This document shows, piece after piece, positions 6,199-8,756 of a stretch of 8,756 bases of DNA. Source of the stretch: Hyphomonas sp. (GTDB taxonomy: Bacteria > Pseudomonadota > Alphaproteobacteria > Caulobacterales > Hyphomonadaceae); contig JARFRJ010000363.1 of assembly GCA_029287305.1 (NCBI GenBank), forward strand, positions 1-8,756, given 5' to 3'. Every line of letters starts with the position of its first letter. Within the stretch, counting starts at the first letter, position 1. The translations under genes and the position numbers were made by a program. Under the pieces are notes generated by a model. That model did no database searches. It was given only the letters and a program-made list of their open reading frames with translations, and was not told the DNA's origin.

Positions 6199-8064
6199 AT
6201 GCCTGTACCACCGCTTCTTTCCCTGTCTGATATCCGCCTGTCTTTTGGGGGCAAGCCGCTCTTTGAAGGGGTGAGCCTGTCTTTATATAAGGGCGAACGC
6301 GCGGCTCTGATCGGGGTCAATGGGGCGGGTAAATCCACATTGATGAAAATCATTGATGGACGCCTTGAAGCCGATGCGGGTGAGCATTGGGTGCAGCCCG
6401 GCCTAAAAATCATCACTGTGGAACAGGAACCGGATTTCACCCGGCCCAAAAGCCTGATTGAGTTCATTCTCACCCCACCGGACAAACAGTCCGAGGCTGT
6501 GGCCGCGCCAGATTTTGCGATTGATACGTATCGGGCAGAAGCTGAATTAATGGAAATGGGGCTGGACCCCCATGCAAACCCACAAAAACTTTCCGGCGGA
6601 CAGCAACGCCGCGCGGCATTGGCGCGGGCGTTTAGCGCTGATGCGGATATTCTTCTTCTGGATGAACCCACCAATCATCTGGATATCGCCATGATCAATG
6701 CGCTGGAATCGCGTTTAAGACAGTTTCGCGGTGCCGTTTTACTGATCTCGCATGATCGTACATTCCTAGAGACCGTGACCACTAGCACGTTCTGGTTGCG
6801 CCAGAGGCAGGTGCGTAAATTATCCCGTGGCTATGGTCATTTTGAGGCATGGGCGAGCGAAATTGAAAGCGAGGAAAGACGTACCCTAGCGCGTATGAAA
6901 ACGCAGATGAAGGGCGAGCAGCGTTGGCTGGAGCGGGGCGTCTCTGGCAGACGCAAACGCAATATGGGCCGCCTCACCCGGCTTAAGGATTTACGCTCCG
7001 AACATGCGCGTCGTCGCACCGACCTGAATGAAAGCCGTGCAGGCGTCGCAATGAGCGCACAAACGACAGAGCTTGCCAGCCGCAAGCTGATCGAAGTGCG
7101 CGGGATTTCAAAAACCTATCCCCACCCTGAGGGGCCACGTATCATTGCGGACAATTTCTCACTGCGCGTCCTGCGCGGCGACCGGATTGGCCTGATCGGT
7201 CCGAACGGGGTCGGAAAAACCAGTCTTATCCGTCTGATGCTAAAAGAGATCGAACCGGATCAAGGGTCGGTTAAGCTGAATAAAGTGATTGAGATCAATT
7301 ATCTGGATCAAACCCGCGCCAGCCTGAACCCAAAAGATACAATATGGGAAACGCTCGCACCAAATGGCGGCGATACGATCATGGTGCAAGGCACGCCGCG
7401 CCATGTCGCTGGCTATGCCAAGGATTTCCTCTTCAAACCGGAACATATTCGCCAACCCGTTGCGGCGCTTTCAGGGGGGGAACGTAATCGGTTGACATTG
7501 GCTGTTGCCCTTGCGCGTAAATGTGATCTTCTGGTGCTGGATGAGCCAACCAATGATCTTGATATGCAGACGCTTGATTTGCTGGAAGATATGCTGGAGG
7601 CCTATACAGGCACTTTACTGATTGTCAGCCATGATCGCAGCTTTCTGGATCAGACTGTCACCTCATGCCTGTGTCCGATTGGAGACGGGAAATGGGTGCA
7701 GACCGCAGGCGGATGGAGCGATGCGGCGGCGCAATTAAAGGATTACAGGTCTGAAGATCAGGCGGCGCACCTGCACGATCAGAAAAGGTCCAGACAGCCC
7801 CTGGCACAAAAATCCGATACACCCAGCCCAGCCAAGCTCTCCTATAAGGATACATTCCGCCTCAGTGAATTGGACAAGCAGATGCCAGAGATGCAAAGTG
7901 AGATCGCCAGAGTGGAAGAAGCGCTTGGCAATCCTGAGCTTTACACAACCGATCCGAGGAAATTTGACACCTTGTCGGCAAAACTGTCTAATCTACGTGA
8001 AAATCTAGCCGAGGCGGAGCTGGAATGGTTGGCACTGGCGGAAAAACGTGAAAGAGTTGAATAG
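6199..8064 (+). CDS. uup: ABC-F family ATPase Uup
   Basis: A 621-residue soluble protein with two ABC ATPase domains and no membrane segments. Domain 1 has Walker A GVNGAGKST (39-47), signature LSGGQ (131-135), Walker B ILLLDE (151-156) and SHD (184-186). Domain 2 has GPNGVGKT (334-341), LSGGE (424-428), LLVLDE (444-449) and SHD (477-479). The linker carries RWLERGVSGRRKRNMGR (242-258), the pattern typical of Uup rather than EttA or YheS. A charged C-terminal domain (about 545-621) with coiled-coil character begins at LSYKD and is also Uup-like; length matches the family (about 620-640). ABC-F proteins act on ribosomes. E. coli Uup has been linked to ribosome function and to suppression of transposon precise excision, with its C-terminal domain binding branched DNA. 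The ATG at 6199 has only a weak GGA upstream, but homology begins immediately after it. It lies behind the putative putA terminator and is probably an independent housekeeping unit. Confidence 0.95.
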   Translation: MPVPPLLSLSDIRLSFGGKPLFEGVSLSLYKGERAALIGVNGAGKSTLMKIIDGRLEADAGEHWVQPGLKIITVEQEPDFTRPKSLIEFILTPPDKQSEAVAAPDFAIDTYRAEAELMEMGLDPHANPQKLSGGQQRRAALARAFSADADILLLDEPTNHLDIAMINALESRLRQFRGAVLLISHDRTFLETVTTSTFWLRQRQVRKLSRGYGHFEAWASEIESEERRTLARMKTQMKGEQRWLERGVSGRRKRNMGRLTRLKDLRSEHARRRTDLNESRAGVAMSAQTTELASRKLIEVRGISKTYPHPEGPRIIADNFSLRVLRGDRIGLIGPNGVGKTSLIRLMLKEIEPDQGSVKLNKVIEINYLDQTRASLNPKDTIWETLAPNGGDTIMVQGTPRHVAGYAKDFLFKPEHIRQPVAALSGGERNRLTLAVALARKCDLLVLDEPTNDLDMQTLDLLEDMLEAYTGTLLIVSHDRSFLDQTVTSCLCPIGDGKWVQTAGGWSDAAAQLKDYRSEDQAAHLHDQKRSRQPLAQKSDTPSPAKLSYKDTFRLSELDKQMPEMQSEIARVEEALGNPELYTTDPRKFDTLSAKLSNLRENLAEAELEWLALAEKRERVE

Positions 8065-8088
8065 GAATAAAATAAGCCTTTTCATAGT

Positions 8089-8100
8089 GTCCGATTGGAC
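8089..8100. repeat. Small hairpin GTCC-GATT-GGAC after uup
   Basis: A perfect 4-bp stem with a 4-nt loop lies 25 bp past the uup stop. No T-tract follows, so it is too weak to call a terminator. The rest of the 87-bp gap 8065-8151 holds only the ribosome site of the next gene and no clear promoter, so read-through from uup is possible. Confidence 0.25.
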
Positions 8101-8139
8101 CTGCATGTGCGTTAAATGTTGTTTTGGAGGCTTTGCTTT

Positions 8140-8143
8140 GGAG
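8140..8143 (+). promoter_or_regulatory. Shine-Dalgarno GGAG that decides a TTG start
   Basis: GGAG lies eight bases before TTG 8152. The only in-frame ATG upstream (8116) directly follows a TAA and has no ribosome site. Starting at TTG 8152 gives a textbook signal peptide, so this site selects the rarer start codon. Confidence 0.6.
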
Positions 8144-8151
8144 ACCGGGAT

Positions 8152-8756
8152 TTGCGCATCCTTACAATCCTATTTCTGATGGTCACCCTAAGCGGGTCTG
8201 TCCTTGCCCAGCCGCATATGGCTGAGGAGGGGGCGTATCGTCTGGGGGCATCCTATAAAGAAATAGTTACAATAGATGCACAGGCCTGTGCGATGGCGTG
8301 TGGCGCGGAAAAAGCTTGTAAAGCCTGGAATTATCAGCCCCGCACAAGGGTCAGCGATACAATTTGCGAATTAAAAGGCTCAATCGGTAACCGTATTCCC
8401 AACCCCATGACCGTCACCGGTATATCTCCGCAATTTAGCGGCTATGCCGAACAGAAGGGAGCCTACCGCCTTGGCGCATCCTATCGCGAAATCACGACAG
8501 AGGACTCCCAGGCCTGCGCCGCAGCCTGTAATGCCGATCAGCGCTGTGCAAGCTGGAATTACCTGCCGGAAAGTCCCTATAGTCAAACGGTCTGCGAGCT
8601 GAAAGAAAATGTCGGAAATCGGATGCAAAATCCTTTGACCATAACGGGCCTTTCGCCAAGAGCACGGCAAAATCTGACGCGCTATTCCAGTTCCGGCGGG
8701 GCTGATGGGTCTGTCTTGAGCCAGGTGCCGCCCCGTCAGAACGACCTACGCCCGCC
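8152..8756 (+). CDS. Secreted tandem PAN/Apple-domain protein (partial, 3' end beyond right edge)
   Basis: An open frame of 201 codons runs off the window. Residues 1-19 are a clear Sec signal peptide: one Arg, then a hydrophobic stretch ending VLA, with likely cleavage before Gln20, so the product is exported and its disulfides would form in the periplasm or outside. Two PAN/Apple-like modules follow, each starting GAYRLGASY(K/R)EI (residues 27 and 103). Their cysteines are at 46/50/56/72 and 122/126/132/148, exactly 76 residues apart, with the usual C-x3-C-x5-C-x2-W-N-Y core and CELK near the end. Such modules bind proteins or carbohydrates; the ligand here is unknown. After the repeats comes a Ser/Gly/Pro-rich, probably flexible stretch (177-201) that may lead to more domains outside the window. 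An ATG at 8116 would add 12 residues before the signal peptide and lacks a ribosome site. Whether it is co-transcribed with uup is unclear. Confidence 0.85.
   Translation, partial: MRILTILFLMVTLSGSVLAQPHMAEEGAYRLGASYKEIVTIDAQACAMACGAEKACKAWNYQPRTRVSDTICELKGSIGNRIPNPMTVTGISPQFSGYAEQKGAYRLGASYREITTEDSQACAAACNADQRCASWNYLPESPYSQTVCELKENVGNRMQNPLTITGLSPRARQNLTRYSSSGGADGSVLSQVPPRQNDLRP
8230..8685 (+). repeat. Two in-phase 228-bp coding repeats (tandem PAN/Apple modules)
   Basis: Unit 1 runs 8230-8457 and unit 2 runs 8458-8685, each 76 codons with no length difference. Openings (GAYRLGASY) and ends (GNR-x-x-NP-x-T-x-TG-x-SP) are nearly the same in protein, and all four cysteines align. The DNA has diverged at many third positions, so the duplication is old and held by selection on the protein. 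Confidence 0.8.

Noticed and set aside
6044..6274. 76-codon frame starting GTG in the putA-uup gap and running into uup
   Set aside because: It overlaps the first 76 bases of uup in another frame, has no ribosome site, crosses the putative terminator stem and matches no family I recognise. It is most likely chance.
8116..8151. ATG 8116 as start of the PAN/Apple protein
   Set aside because: It directly follows an in-frame TAA, has no ribosome site and would add a charged 12-residue stretch ahead of a clean signal peptide; TTG 8152 has GGAG eight bases upstream.
8380..8670. 96-codon minus-strand frame under the PAN/Apple gene
   Set aside because: The plus strand there encodes two aligned cysteine-rich modules after a signal peptide; the minus frame is a shadow.

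Overview
The window reads as ordinary chromosomal DNA of a moderate-GC Gram-negative bacterium, most likely an alphaproteobacterium, possibly a marine Maricaulales/Hyphomonadaceae-like lineage. This is inferred from a short bifunctional PutA without a DNA-binding domain, a Sulfotransfer_2-type protein, a Uup-type ABC-F ATPase and a secreted PAN/Apple-domain protein. No species can be named from the sequence alone. The left 2.8 kb is visibly more AT-rich than the putA-uup part.

Layout. A sulfotransferase gene on the minus strand enters from the left edge (1-482, 3' end outside the window). An AT-rich gap (483-619) with a small inverted repeat follows, then a TetR/AcrR repressor gene on the minus strand (620-1231). 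A 62-bp divergent intergenic region (1232-1293) is packed with nested inverted repeats around a perfect TATAAT. Rightward from it run a small ABM-like dimeric alpha/beta-barrel protein (1294-1641), a creatinase-like M24 'pita-bread' enzyme (1638-2795, 4-nt overlap) and the bifunctional proline dehydrogenase/P5C dehydrogenase putA (2812-5994, 16-nt gap). A 204-bp gap (5995-6198) holds an imperfect stem with a T-rich tail, a plausible end for this operon. Then come uup (6199-8064), an 87-bp gap with no convincing signal beyond a 4-bp-stem hairpin, and a secreted tandem PAN/Apple protein with a TTG start (8152 to the right edge). No other stretch over 300 bp lacks a gene. I saw no rRNA, tRNA, CRISPR array, IS element or transposase.

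How the genes may work together. The TetR protein probably represses the divergent ABM-M24 pair. Because putA starts 16 nt after the M24 gene with no visible terminator between them, the same promoter probably also reads into putA. In many alphaproteobacteria putA is instead controlled by an Lrp-type activator (PutR), and none is seen here. The M24 protein would be an attractive 'prolidase feeding PutA', but its metal site is degenerate: two of the five usual ligand positions are lost and one is Asp-to-Glu. It keeps the His/Glu/His/Glu set used by metal-free creatinase. The most interesting possibility in the window is therefore a TetR-controlled catabolic cassette in which a non-canonical M24 hydrolase of unknown substrate, with an ABM-like partner, supplies a product (perhaps proline or a proline derivative) to PutA. 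This is inference; the gene order and residue substitutions are seen directly.
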